DNA of 64,000 bases from Flaccisagitta enflata (taxonomy: Eukaryota; Chaetognatha; Sagittoidea; Aphragmophora), in assembly GCA_965153355.1 (NCBI GenBank), contig OZ231127.1, positions 5,084,001 to 5,148,000 on the forward strand, given 5' to 3'. Under the pieces are notes generated by a model. That model was not told the DNA's origin. It did no database searches and was given only the letters and a program-made list of their open reading frames with translations. Both the position numbers and the translations under genes were made by a program. Shown here piece by piece: positions 1 to 11,454 of this stretch (its first letter is position 1; every line of letters begins with the position of its first letter).

Positions 1-339
1 ATACTAGGCCTGGATTAATGGATTTCCTTACCTTTTCGCCCAATTTGACAAGTAAGTCTTGGCAAACATAAGTTCGGGGGGTTAAAAGGGAAGCTTTTCT
101 TTCATATCAATTTTTTTTATTTTTGAGCTTAAGGTCCTGCCTTTCTATGTAACAGTCGTTCTGACTGTCACAAAACCGAATCAAAAGAAAAAGATGAATT
201 AAGATATCATAAACATGAGAAATTTTAATGATTGGATAGGAAATGTGATTAGAATTGTAAAAGCTGAATTAAAAAGATTTCATCTTTGCTGACAGTTTCA
301 CTTTGCTTTGCTTCAGTAAAGATTGCGTTCGCAATAAGC
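1..339. other. AT-rich sequence, no feature seen
   Basis: AT-rich non-coding sequence with no open frame of note and no recognisable repeat boundary. It lies just outside the inverted-repeat cluster that starts near 340. Confidence 0.5.
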
Positions 340-947
340 GGTCCCTAAAATGTATATGAATACTAACGGTTGCAAAAGAAAAAACGGAACAAAATATTAT
401 TCATGATTTTGTACTCTTCCAATAAGAAAAAAATAGGAAAATCCATGACCGTTTGAAAGCTCTGTGAAAGATTTTTTTGAATGAGACCTTGCTGGTTGTC
501 CCCGCTTTATTCGTTTAGAAATAACACAAGAATAAAGAAAAGGTGGTCACAAGTGTAAGAGTTGAAGTGGAAGAAGCTGCAGCTCTTTGCTGATTCATAA
601 AAAAGGCCCATAAAAAACTTATATGAGTTTTTTTTTCTTGAGTGATTTTAAAGATTTTCGAATTTTCTTTCAATCTAGACCACACAGCGCACACTGGAAA
701 ATAAGGCATGCTGACCCGTCTGTACCATCTGTCTGGAGTCTGTGAGAGCGATGGTTCACATTTTTGTACATAGAGGCCGCCTCTTTTGATTGCAAGAAAG
801 TACAATGAAAAAGAAAAAACTCTCACTCCCCTGCAGCTTCTCCTGCCTCTCAGCTGTCTCTGCTGTTGCCCTGCTGCTTTTTGGTCCCATTTTTAGAGTG
901 AAAAAATCGATGAAAGATGCGATGATGGATTTCCATCATGCAATGAA

Positions 948-1556
948 CAGATAACCATAAGTGCAATAAAAGTGGCTGATTTTTGAAAGGTCTGTAAAGG
1001 ATCAAAAATTTATCTGAACATAGCAAAATTCATGACACCTTGAAAGCCCTTCAAAAGATCTTTCATTTGAAAGTTTTGTGGGACCACTAACTCAATGAAT
1101 ATGCAAATGAGAGTAAGATTAGCAAAACCGCTTAATTTTCAAACTGCCCATGATATCTTTACAAAGTTCCATAAAAAATCACAGAAGACGTTGCCGGATA
1201 TTGATAAAAATTGAATTAAAATTGGGGCAAGTACAGGTCAACTAGCCCCTAAAATTTCATCAAAATCGATAACGATCTTCTATCATTTTTACTCATCTAA
1301 AATATTTCAGAAAATCCGAGTGACAAATTCGGCCCTTTTTTCATGAGGTGGCAATCTAGTTGTGAGCCCTCAATCTGTCATATTTTCTAAAAGAACTGAG
1401 AAAAAATTTGCTGCATGGACTCAAATGAAAGATAATTTTGATATGTTTCTACAATTCATGAATTTTAGGATGGTCCCAAGAATCTTTTGACCAAAAGCTG
1501 TGCTCAAAGCTGTTGAAAAATTGGCCATTTTTTTTGCACTTATGGTTATTGCAACT
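948..1556. mobile_element. Inner inverted-repeat element
   Basis: The words ATAACCATAAGTGCAA near 950 and TTGCACTTATGGTTATTG near 1537 are inverted copies of one another. Weaker inverted similarity continues inward, with ATCTTTCATTTGA near 1058 against TCAAATGAAAGAT near 1422. There are no coding features. It is probably a MITE or fold-back element nested in the larger palindrome. No target-site duplication is visible. Confidence 0.5.
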
Positions 1557-1873
1557 ATTTTCCATGTGCTATAACTCCTAAAGTGATGAAAAGTGTCTCT
1601 TCAGATTTTAAACCTAGAATCGTTATTGCCATAGCTACAGGTAGAGCCTAATCTTTCCATGGCAAAAGGTGGCAATAGATTTTTTTTCTGTCTCAGTAAT
1701 GACATAAAGAGGAAAACAATACTTAAAGTTACTTTCTGGGCAATACAAGATAATGAATTGTTGGAAACTGGTGTGGATCACTTTTCGTAAGGCCTATCTA
1801 TAGATCTATCAATCAACAAATAAAATAAAAAATTCATTATTTATTCGCCATATCACTAAGAAAACGACCTTAG

Positions 1874-2323
1874 TGCAGCGCAATCTGTAGTGATGATAAT
1901 GCCCCGAGGAATTCCCCGGGAATTCCCCCGTTACAATTATTCATAAGTGAACCGGGCATAGTCTAAAAATGTCAGAGTTTGATCCTAGGAGATTTCCCTG
2001 AGGAATCCCCCATTTAGACTAACTTATTTTCTTCATTTCTCAATGCTGATTCTTGTGTATATGGCAGAAATCAACCGGAAAAAAAAACACTGAAAAAAGG
2101 GTTTATTGATTTTTGACGAAACATTTTTGATTAAGAAAAACTAAACTCAATGGGGCATATGCCCTGTTAAGTCCCCGTTTAGTCCCTGAATCATTTTTTT
2201 CACTAACTTTTAACGGGGCATATAACCGGGCATATCCAAACTTAACTTTTTTTCAGCGGGGACATCGGGGCTTTTGCCTGGGGCATTAATGTCACCTTTT
2301 TGTACTACAGATTGCGCTGTGGA
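1874..2323. mobile_element. Short inverted-repeat element (MITE)
   Basis: The left end CAGCGCAATCTGTAGT and the right end ACTACAGATTGCGCTG are perfect 16-nt inverted repeats, followed inward on both sides by an ATAATGCCCC / GGGGCATTAAT pair. The interior is rich in short GGGGCAT and AATTCCCC palindromes. It is about 450 bp and encodes no protein, consistent with a non-autonomous DNA transposon. The target-site duplication is not clear. Confidence 0.65.
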
Positions 2324-3082
2324 CCAACCCCAGATTTGTATCTCAAACGGTTTAAGAGCTAGACCTTGTCAAAGTTAACAATGTTTTTCCCAAAACCTTT
2401 TCATCAAATCTAACCCAATATTGAATGGGCAATTTATATATTTACTCATTCTTTTGTCATTTCTAAACGAAAAAAGCTAGAATGACCAGCAATGTCGCAG
2501 TTGAAAGATCTTTTGCAAAGCTTTTGAATGGTCATTTTCTGTGGTTTAGGCCTTCTGTTTGGCAAAAATTAGCAAAATAATTTGTTCCGTTTTTTCTTTT
2601 GCTACCGTTAGGCTATTCTTTTAAAGAGGGGCAATTAGATCAAAATCGGAAAATTTGTCATACAAACTAGATACAATTTAAGTGGCATTTAAACAAGATT
2701 AGACAAGCAGAGGTTGGTAATTGACGTGGAAACTCACACTGGAACACAATGGTGGAGTATATGCAAGCATTTTCGAAACTCATTAATTCTAGCACAGTAC
2801 ATATGTGATCGAGAAAAAAGTCGAAGTCAGTCTTTGACTTTTTGACATATGCGAGAGAAACAGGGTTTTCATTTTCTTATTAGAAAGTTGAGCATCTCAT
2901 CCGGCTGATTGGTCCCTCAAACGAAACTGATAGGATAAGTAAATTTGATAATTCTCTTTTATTGGGCGCTAAGCAGAATGCTCTACGACAAATATTTTTT
3001 GCGCTATGATTTTTCAAAGATTTATTTACGAAAAATTCAAATAGAATTTTTTTTGAATTTTTTTTATCTTGTATAGGATCAA

Positions 3083-3590
3083 TAGAGGAGTGTATTTATG
3101 TTTACTTGAGCATGCAAATACAAAGAAAATGTTAATGAGCTCAGCTGCTCATCTGTGAGGGCGTTTTTGAGCATTATAGCTCATTTAGCTTATTTAGCTC
3201 AGTCTATTCATTCTGATTTCAAATATAAAAAATGAATAAATATTCCCATACTTGTTTAAGCAAGCAAATAAAGAAAACATGTCAGTCAGCAGACCTGCTT
3301 ATCTGTGAGGGTGTTTTTAAGTATTTTAACTCATTTAGCTCATTTAGCTTACTCTTTTTCTCTGATTCAAGATAGGTTAAATAAATTTGTTTTGATTTAA
3401 GCATGCAAGTATAACAAAGCATGTCAGTGAATAAAGCTGGTTGTCTCTTTGAATTATTTTGATTATTTTAGTTCATCTAGCTCATTTGGCTCAGTTCTAT
3501 TTCTCTCTGATTTTCAGTGCAATTAATACATACAATTGCTTTTGATTTAAACTAACAAAGAAAAAAATTTCAATGACTGAAGAAAAAAGC
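3083..3590. repeat. Imperfect tandem repeat, about 145-bp unit, three units and part of a fourth
   Basis: Three diverged units follow one another. Each has a TTTAAGCATGCAA-like start, an ATCTGTGAGGG-like middle, and an ACTCATTTAGCTCATTTAGCT-like stretch followed by a CTCTGATT-like end. A fragment of a fourth unit follows. There is no open frame. The divergence between units suggests an old array. Confidence 0.6.
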
Positions 3591-3808
3591 ATAGTGAAAA
3601 TTGACCAATGCTTACAACTTTTTTCCTCACGGCGACAGCCGCCATTACTGGTATTTCCAATAATTTGGTGAAAAAAAACTGAAGCATGTTATTTATGGAA
3701 CACATATTCCTAGTAGACCAAAAGAGATGAGGTTTTATCTATAACAACCAAAAATATTGCAATATTTCAATCAAAATTGTTTTTGTATCCATAAGATATT
3801 TAGACATT

Positions 3809-4276
3809 GGGTGCGTTTCTACTCCAACCCAGAGTTGCAGGTTTTGAAATTCGCTTTTTTACCACCCTCATCCTGAAAAAAAATATTGGTCTCTGGTAGG
3901 GATTTAACCCATGTTCAAAAGCAATGTGTGTCAGGCTTGAAGTCAACGCCCTGATCACCTGCGCCACTGACACTCTTTCGGTAGCCGGCATGTTTTTCTG
4001 GTACAGTTGTTTGAAAAAGAGGCAATTGGAAAAGATAGCCATTACAGAAATGAAATGCCAGCAAAATTCCACCAATTTAAGAGATTTTCATTTTGGGATG
4101 ATGGCATGGCTGGTAAGGGCGTTGATATCAGCTGCTTAAATGTCAATTTCATCAGACAACTTTGTAGGTTCGAATCCACCTCGTGCCTAAATTTTTTTCA
4201 GGAAGAGCGAATTATAATTGCGTTTTTCAAAACCCACATTAGAATTGTGTTTCTGTCTTTGAGTAGAAACACACCC
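3809..4276. mobile_element. Harbinger-like MITE with two outward tRNA-like arms
   Basis: The termini GGGTGCGTTTCTACTC (left) and GAGTAGAAACACACCC (right) are inverted repeats flanked by ATT on both sides (3806-3808 and 4277-4279), a 3-bp duplication of the kind made by PIF/Harbinger elements. The arms are about 190 bp and homologous throughout. Each arm contains a tRNA-like pol III promoter pair pointing outward. On the right arm, an A-box-like TGGCATGGCTGG near 4105 is followed by a perfect B box GGTTCGAATCC near 4168. On the left arm (minus strand), GTGGCGCAGG is followed by GGTTAAATCCC. The class assignment rests only on TIR and TSD length. Confidence 0.65.
4095..4192 (+). other. tRNA-like sequence in MITE arm (not a functional tRNA)
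   Basis: An A-box-like block near 4105 and a canonical B box (GGTTCGAATCC) near 4168 are about 60 bp apart, and the 3' part resembles a T arm. I could not build a convincing cloverleaf: the acceptor stem does not pair cleanly. It is better read as a tRNA-derived promoter, as in SINEs, than as a tRNA gene. Confidence 0.4.
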
Positions 4277-5250
4277 ATTGAAGATTGTTTGTTTAAGTAT
4301 AAAGCGTCCTGTATGAGAACGCTTATTGTAAACACAGTCTGGCAGGCATACTTTTTCTTCTCACCTTCCGGGTAGCATATATTTTTCCTTTGAATATTCC
4401 GACTTGTCTATTAATTATATTCTTGTCAAAAAGGCTAGTTACCGTGAGGCGTAAAATATGAGTTTTTAATTACTTCAATCATTTTTGCAACAGAATATTC
4501 GACGTGGAAGCAAACTAAGTTGAAGTAAATATTTGCATAAGAAAATGAGGTGAAAACTGAAATTATTTCCAGTATATTGGACAGTATGACAGGTGGAAGA
4601 ATGTCTCTCACTAATGACACTATACCGAAACTGAAATTAATGACAGTTCTTATAGAATGCTAGCCAGTTGTTTCAGACTGCGCACTGACAAGAATTAGCC
4701 CAAACAAATATCAATTTGCCCTCCCCTGAGTGACAAGATGATCTTGGGCCCTGCTAATCTCAAAAGCGATATGAGGAGCTGATTTGCATATTGCAGTAGC
4801 AAGACTTCTTTCAGTATTTATAACAATGTAACGTCGTTTCAGATTCATTAATACCGTACTTGGTTTTGTGTTACATTTCTGAATTACCAAATAAAAATCC
4901 TTGATTTCTAATATCGTTTTGATTGCATTACATTAAAGAACATTGATGAAGATTGTCATGAGTCTCAATTTTAGTCAAATTTACATGAACAAAGTTCACT
5001 GTTGTTTGATGCTATTCTGGTAGATAGTCAATCATTAAACCTTCCGGATTACCTTCTGGGGGCATTTTTAGATGGTGGGGGATCTATCCCACCTAGAAAC
5101 TTTTGGCATTGGGTAATGATGAAATTCTGGCGGAGCTGTTTAAGTTCAAGAAGCTGAGGTAATAAAGAGCAAGTGAAACAGGGTGGAAGTAAATACTATG
5201 TACCATGTTCCTGATTGTTCCCTTTTCTCTATCTTCTGCCTCACTTTCAT
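4277..5250. other. Non-coding spacer
   Basis: AT-rich sequence without a convincing gene, repeat boundary or RNA. The open frames present are short and lack splice or codon support. Confidence 0.4.
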
Positions 5251-5254
5251 TTCA

Positions 5255-5361
5255 CCTCTATAACTGGCTGTGTCCTTTGATTGGTAGGTCGGTTGGTTGG
5301 TCGATTGGTGGGTAACGCATTCGTTCGACGATCCATACATCGCACCTATTGGCCTACTTGG
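5255..5361 (+). mobile_element. Hairpin-ended repeat, AGGTGC subfamily, decayed
   Basis: It shares with 56763-56874 the series CACCTCTATAACTGGCTGTG, a GGTNGGTTGG tract, TTCGTTCGACGATCC, then TCGCACC and a CTTGTTT end. The first hairpin arm is lost (TTTCA in place of AGGTGC). It is immediately followed by a (CTTCTC)n microsatellite. Confidence 0.65.
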
Positions 5362-5384
5362 TCTTGTTTTCTTCTCATTTTTCT

Positions 5385-5462
5385 CCTTCTCCTTCTCTTA
5401 CTCCTTCTCCTTCTCCTTCTCCTTCTCCTTCTCCTTCTCCTTCTCCTTCTTCTTCTTCTTCC
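5385..5462 (+). repeat. (CTTCTC)n microsatellite
   Basis: About twelve hexamer units of CTTCTC passing into CTTCTT. The open frames across it in all three phases (runs of Leu, Ser-Phe or Ser-Pro) are artefacts of the repeat. Confidence 0.95.
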
Positions 5463-5645
5463 TTTTATTGTTCGATCTTCCGGGAGGCGCCCATACGATT
5501 CCGAGTGGCGGCGCTACCCGCTACTCCATAAAAAGCACGCCTGCAGTCTGGAGGAAATACTTCTCTAGTGTAGGTCTACATTTCAAGTATCCGTCTGAGG
5601 GATTACCAGAGGCCTGTAGAGGCCTAGACAACCTAGACAAAGTCT

Positions 5646-5664
5646 AGGGGCCCGGAGGGCCCCT
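5646..5664. other. Perfect GC-rich hairpin
   Basis: AGGGGCCC-GGA-GGGCCCCT is an 8-bp perfect stem with a 3-nt loop. It lies about 20 bp upstream of the next hairpin-ended repeat. No T-run follows it, and its role is unknown. Confidence 0.6.
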
Positions 5665-5687
5665 GAATGGTCTTAGAAATGAAGAGA

Positions 5688-6163
5688 AACAAGCCCAAAA
5701 GGGCAACAGTCGCGTGCGTCTAGAAATGACAAACAAAAGAGTTCCTCCCACTCAAGGCCATGCAATATGTATTGATACAATGTCAATACAATATTGATAC
5801 AATATCGATACAATATCGATACAATATTGGTACAATACAATACCCAAAAACACCCAAAAACACCCAGATATACCCAAAAATACCCAAAAATACCCAAAAA
5901 TACCCAGAAACACCCAAAAATACTCAAAAATACTCAAAAATATCTGAAAGTACCCTAAAGTACCTAAAGTACCAAGAAAAACTCAAATACCCTAAAGTAC
6001 CCTAAAGTACCCCAGAGTACCCTGAAATACCCTAGAGTACCTTAGATTACCTCAAAAAAGCTTAAAAAGTCATTATTTTAAAAATGTTACGGACGGACGG
6101 ACCGACCGACCGACCTACCGACCGACACGGCAAGGTGTAGAGTCGCGTGCACGCGACTAAAAA
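5688..6163 (-). mobile_element. Hairpin-ended repeat, long decamer type
   Basis: Minus-strand copy. The distal end AACAAG with distal arm AGTCGCGTGCG is at 5688-5718. The terminal hairpin AGTCGCGTGCACGCGACT, a perfect 18-nt palindrome, is at 6141-6158 and is followed by AAAAA. Between them lie a tract of imperfect TGNTACAATAT units, then 10-bp tandem units (ACCCAAAAAT drifting to ACCCTAAAGT) at about 5840-6055, then the GGAC/CGAC tract. At 476 bp it is one of the longest copies. No protein is encoded. Confidence 0.8.
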
Positions 6164-7330
6164 GTAGGGAAAAGAGAAAAGAAAAAGGAAAAAAAGGAAA
6201 AAAAGGAAAAGAAAAAGGAAGAAAAAAGAGGAAAATGTTGATCGGTTAAACTCGTCGTACAACGTGATGAAAAAGAAAATGGAAAAAATGAAAGCGAATT
6301 TTCGTCTGTATTTCAACAAGACTTCATCAGGCTATGGCAAGGAAATGGATACATGGGTAAAAGAAGACAAAATGGAGCAAAACGAGAGGAAGAAGAGGAT
6401 GAAATGGTGAAATGGATACAATAGGAAAGAGAGAGAGGCTGATTGGGGATTGATCCCAATCAGGTGAGACCCCGGCCCTCATTAGAGTGGGCAGTCCGGC
6501 TGCGTGTTGTCATTGTGTGGGAGGAAGGATGAACAATAGGCGATGACAATTCCTTGACCGCAGTTTGGCTTTGGTCGTCGGTAACCGATGGCCGAGTCCG
6601 AGGACGACCAGGAGCTCTCTTTTCGGTCACCAGACGAGGTTCGTCGGGGCTATGTGTCGGAGGAGGGTTGTTAGAAATGTATGTCTGTCCGTCTCTTAGG
6701 TGTGTGTGCCTTCTGTCTCTTTTGCGTGCTTTTGGCTTTTTTCTCTTTCTCTACTATTCGATGCCCGTGTCTTTTGTTTCTTGCCATTTTTTATATTGAA
6801 CGCTAGATGGGTAACCATATGGTTGCGCCTTGATTTTGTGCCATTTGTTTTTACTACGTAGGCAAATATACGTAACTCGTCTCTCGTATCATCCAATTTT
6901 TGGATTGATTGATTTTATTTAATTATGGCATCGCTTCTTAAAGTGATTGATTGATTTTTATGATCGTTTGTATGCGCCCTTGGAATTCACTAATTTCAAT
7001 AATCTCTCATCTTTTTATTGCAGATAAACTAATGAACGGACAATTAACGTTAATTTGATATCGACAGACTGTGGGTTGAAACCAACGAAAGTGGGCCTAA
7101 AAGTAAGTTTTTATAGACGTGTTTCTGCTTTTATTAACGTTGTTTTTATCTTGTCTTTCCGGTCTGTTATTTTTGTCTTTTGCCCTTTTGCATTTTTATC
7201 GCCGGATTTTAGTATGGTTTTTATCGCTTGTCCGATCAGCTTGCTATAGGGATGATATGGATGAATTTAATGGGATGGGCCGGGGCAGGGGCAGGTATTA
7301 TCAGGTGGCATGGGCTCTGAAGAAGATGAA
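6164..7330. other. Spacer upstream of the BEL/Pao remnant
   Basis: Purine-rich stretch at 6165-6440 (AAAGGAAAA-type), then mixed sequence including two ATTGATTGATT runs near 6905 and 6945. No convincing gene. It may hold unrecognised leader sequence of the element that follows. Confidence 0.35.
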
Positions 7331-7451
7331 CATGTTGTCATGTGCTGTTTCTGTCCTTTATTGTGTCCTATCTCGATTTCATGTTATCTTTTGCGTTTGC
7401 TGATCACAATTAACGCCCACTTTCCCTTTCATTTTTCCCCCTCTCTTCAGT

Positions 7452-7594
7452 TGTTGAAATTTTTATGGAATAAACGAGACGATCGCCTTCCTATTTTCCA
7501 ATCGGCCAACTTTCTTTCACCACAAGTCGTCAGTCAGATAGACGCTCATAGACAGTGCCAGTTGAAACTCGTGGGCGTAATTTATATTTCAACA
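7452..7594 (+). mobile_element. Possible short LTR of the BEL/Pao remnant
   Basis: The segment begins TGTTGAAAT and ends ATTTCAACA, 9-nt inverted termini of the TG...CA form used by LTRs, and contains AATAAA near 7469. It lies 55 bp before the gag-like ATG. An alternative start is the TGTTG at 7333. No matching 3' LTR is visible downstream of 12 kb, so this stays a weak call. Confidence 0.3.
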
Positions 7595-7649
7595 ATTTAA
7601 AAACGACTCGACTCTTTCCATCTTCGACCTCCGAAAACGAAATTGGACA

Positions 7650-10600
7650 ATGGCAGCCGCGCGCAACGACGACACCGTCTCGACCGCTTCAACGTCATCT
7701 CGCGTATCTCACTTCGGTTTGAATCAGTGTCCGAGGTCGAATCGTTTGCGTGCAATGAAGAACGACATCACTGCGGAAATGGAAGGATGCCGGCGCCTTT
7801 TCGACGCCGTTTCTACTTGCACCGAAGGAACGAATGACTTCGACGACGCCGCCTGTGAATCAGATGGCGCTCGACACGGCCTTCGGGATATGGTTTATGA
7901 CTTTATATCATTCGCAAGGCAAATGGCGCTCGACTCGATGCCCGGCGACCCTCTTCGATTCGCGGCGTCTTCTTTGCGTCGAATCCGGCGCGAATGGGAC
8001 TCCATGCGTTTCTTCGATCGTGAGAACTATCCAGAGGGTTTTCCTTCTAACGCCGACATCGTGAACGCAGTGCATAATGACATTGGGAATCGCAAAAGAC
8101 CCGTCAATGAATTCTCATGGAACAGTCTCCCAACTGATACTCACGCCGCCCGTGACAATGTTACCGGCGCTCCAACTCCAAGGATGCGAACGTCGTCGCC
8201 AAACCCCGACGGATCCGAGTATCTACCACTTCCGGTTCCACGACATGGTGCGCAATCTCCAACTGGCGGCCAATTTTTGAATCTGCCGCCGATCCAAAGA
8301 GGAGATGCCGTCAATCAATGGGTATCAGATTTGGTCTCGGAAATTGAACCTGCGCGTGCGTCTCCAATGGAGCAAGCTGACGACATGCTTGCGGATCTCG
8401 ACGACGCCGATGCGCTTGCAAGAGTGGGATCATCAACGGATTGACGCCGCAGGAGAGGGCGAGGCGACGCTTCGTCAATAGGAGTGCTGAGAGAGACAGA
8501 TGGGGTAGGCAGTTGGAGGAGGAAATGCGACAAGGCCGTCGGCTGATTGACGATATGCAGCAGCAACAACGGGAGGAGGAGCAGCGACAGCAACAGGAGC
8601 AACAGCAGCAGCATCAATTGCAGATGCAGCAGCAGCAACTCCAACAGCAACGTCAACTCCACCGACCACAGGAGCAGCAGCATACGACGGCTCAACGGCA
8701 GCAGCAAGAGCTGTTGCAGCAGCAGCAGTTGCAGCAACTCCAACAATTTTGTCAACAAGATCAACAACAACATCAGATCCTGCAGCCGACGCCACAATCT
8801 GTGGCTCAACAACAGCAACAAAATGACCAACAGCAACAACAGCAGCATGAACAACAACAGCAGCGGCAAAACGATGCAGGAGAACAGATGCAACAGCAAC
8901 GGCAGCAGCAACAGCAACCTTCCGCCGCGATCCCAGCGGTGGTAGTGGATCCTCCAGCTGCAAATAACAATCCTGTCGAAAGCATGAACGTCAGTGAGGA
9001 GACAGAAGAAGAGAGACAGCAACGCCTTGCAGATCAACGTCTGCGCATGATGGCTGAAGGTGAAGGTGGTGATGCAGCAACAGCTCCAAAGGCGCCGATC
9101 GCGGTGCCATTGGGATTCCAACAGCGAAGCTCATCACAAGAAGACAAAGAGTTATACGACAGAATGTGTAACTTTCGCCAGCAGCAGCAACGAGATGAAG
9201 ATAGAAGAGCAGGGGTATTCAACAATGCGGCAGAAATGCAACGAAAGCACTGGAATAGCCTGAACGATTAAGGCATTGGTGGAGCTTTAGAGCAGCGGGA
9301 TGTGAAGCTTAGACAACTGTCTGAGCTGGACAGCAGCAGCCGCAGCATCCGCCAGACCGTCGATCTATCTTCAGAAATTTCAATCCGGGATTGTTCAATT
9401 CGAACATACAGCAACATCATGTGCAGTCAGTGGAAACGTCCGTCAAGCAGCCGATGCAGCAGCAGCAACAGATGGAGCAGCAGCAGCAGCAAGGGACAAC
9501 GTCTGGCGTCAACTGCAGCAGAATGAACAGCAACAGCGTCCTGACCAGCAACAGCAGCTTCAACATCAACAGTGGCAGCAGCAACGGCTTCAACAACAGC
9601 AACAGTATCAGGATCAGCATCATCAAACCCCAGCAGCAACGATTCTCCCTACCGCGCCGGAAGTGATCTTCGAGCTGATTGGTTCTGCTAGAAGGGAGAC
9701 TGGTCTTCCCCGTCAAGAGGAAAAGGTCTTCAACACAGCCGGAAGCGGAGGTGATGCAACGGAAGCAATGCGCAGGAGGCAGAGGCAAGAGGCCGCTGAC
9801 GCGGTTGGCACAACAGCTGCAAGATAAGGAGAGAAGAAAAGTCGCGCCAAAGAAGACAACGAGTGGATTGCAGCCGAAGGCGCCAAAAGTAGCGCAAGCG
9901 CCTCTAGCGACGCCTCAAGCGGAAGTCATCCAGCAGAATCAACGTTTGCAGCAAGAAGTGGATAGTTTGAAGATGCAGATTCAGCAGAGAGACTTTGACC
10001 TTGCCGCAGCGAAAGCGGAAGAAAGACAACGTAAAGAAGAACAACAACAGCGACAGTACGTCCGCCAAGACTTTGATGCTCCCCGATTCCATCAAGATGA
10101 TCGTCAACAACGGATGAATCAGCAAGAAGAAGTTGGGTGGAGCATAAAAACCACCAAAAAGAGATCTCCGGTCAAAGTCGGGGGTCAATACGCATTGATC
10201 CAACAACCTCCAGCGTATCATCAGGTGGAGCATCATCAAGTGGCCCGTCAACCGGAAGTCCACGTTCAGATGCCCAACAATCCGGCTCTGGACATGTTTT
10301 TGGAAAGAGCGGCGTACAACGACCTCATGCGAGCAAGGGAGGTCGGCCTCAAAGCGTTGGAGAGAGCAAGACCCGAGAAGCCTCTGCAGGAGCTTTCATC
10401 CACCGACTTTATGATGTGGAAGAGAAAGTTTAAAGATGCTGAGAAACATGAAGGCTTGACGCAAATGGACATTTTATTGGAATTGCCCAAGTGGTTTGCT
10501 GGTCCGGCAAAAGAGATCATTGAAACTGCGACGATTGATGCAACTGAAGCGACAGCAAGAGGAGAGATTGACGACGCCTTCGCAAAAATGGACGTCGTCT

Positions 10601-11272
10601 TTATGGCAAGGCGCTGCAACATTGCGGCGCTGTTCAACGAAATCGTCGCGGAGGCGAAGATCCAGTCGGCCGACCATGCAAGGCATTTCAATTTGTCTGC
10701 AAGGTTGCAAAAGGCGAAGAAGATTGCGAGGACCTGTGGAGAGGTGCAACAATGCTATCGTGACGAGCTGCTGCAGGAGATCCTCAACAAGAGGGTCCCT
10801 CATCTTGCAGATAAATTCTGGGAGAAGCAACATGAAGCAGCCCAAAATGGACAATTATTTTCATTCGACACCAACTTGGTCAGCTATGATCGAGACATGG
10901 GCGGTGATTCCAGCGCAATAAGGCGCAAGCTGCAAAACAGCGTCAGTGGCAGCAGTCGCAACTTCAGAGAAAGAAGCGCGCCATCATCATACGAAGATGC
11001 TTTGACCAACGGCAAGAAAAGACGCAGTCGACGGACTGCAACGTCTGCAGTGGAATGCATCAAACGGAAGAATGTCATCAGTTGTTGGAGTTGGAAGTGG
11101 ACGCGAGAGTTCAAAAGATCATGTCTCGTCGTCTTTGCTTCCTGCCTCGCGCCAAGGGCACAATGCCCAAGGATGCGTGAACAGACCAACTTGCCAAACC
11201 TGCAAGAAGCGGCACGCGATTCTCCGCGGGCGCACCTACAGAAGAAGAAAGGAAGAAGAAAGGAGAAAATAA
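7650..11272 (+). pseudogene. BEL/Pao retrotransposon gag, broken, glutamine-rich
   Basis: The region starts with a true ATG at 7650 and reads 264 codons to a TGA at 8442. The frame then changes and continues through a long Gln-rich stretch (8441-9271 and about 9490-9826 in other frames), and then a 9679-11050 frame with a Gln-rich coiled-coil-like part and a capsid-like helical region (about 10270-10860). At about 11037-11245, in yet another frame, there is a zinc-knuckle region of BEL type: CNVCSGMH then EEC, then a second knuckle disturbed by indels, then CVNRPTC, CQTC and KKRH. That arrangement is characteristic of BEL/Pao Gag. At least four frame changes and several stops make it a pseudogene, or an assembly with indel errors. 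In life Gag would package the element RNA. CAG/CAA-driven growth explains the Gln content. Confidence 0.7.
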
Positions 11273-11454
11273 GCGAAATAAGTACGCTGGCTCCCTTCCA
11301 AAAAGTCAGAGGATGCGGCTGCAGCGGCACCAGCAGTTCCGTCGACGGCGAAGACAGCCGATCCAACGGAAATGATCTCTTCTAACGTCACGGCATGACT
11401 GGCGGCGGCGGCAACGTCGCGGTCCGTCTCTTCATTCGACGACGTTGTCCGTCC

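Larger units (their letters stand above)
340..2640. mobile_element. Composite fold-back (inverted-repeat) element
   Basis: The left stretch at about 345-490 reappears in inverted orientation at about 2500-2620. The best shared block is around the run TTGTTCCGTTTTTTCTTTTGC (21 nt with neighbours, seen in reverse complement near 380 on the left and directly near 2582 on the right), and a second shared block lies next to AAAGCT / CATTTT. No protein is encoded between the arms. Two smaller inverted-repeat elements sit inside. This looks like a decayed non-autonomous DNA transposon carrying nested insertions. The class is unknown, and the arms are diverged, so the ends are approximate. Confidence 0.45.

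Noticed and set aside
3890-4192. Functional tRNA genes
   Set aside because: A and B boxes are present but no cloverleaf with a paired acceptor stem could be drawn, and both lie in the arms of a transposon.
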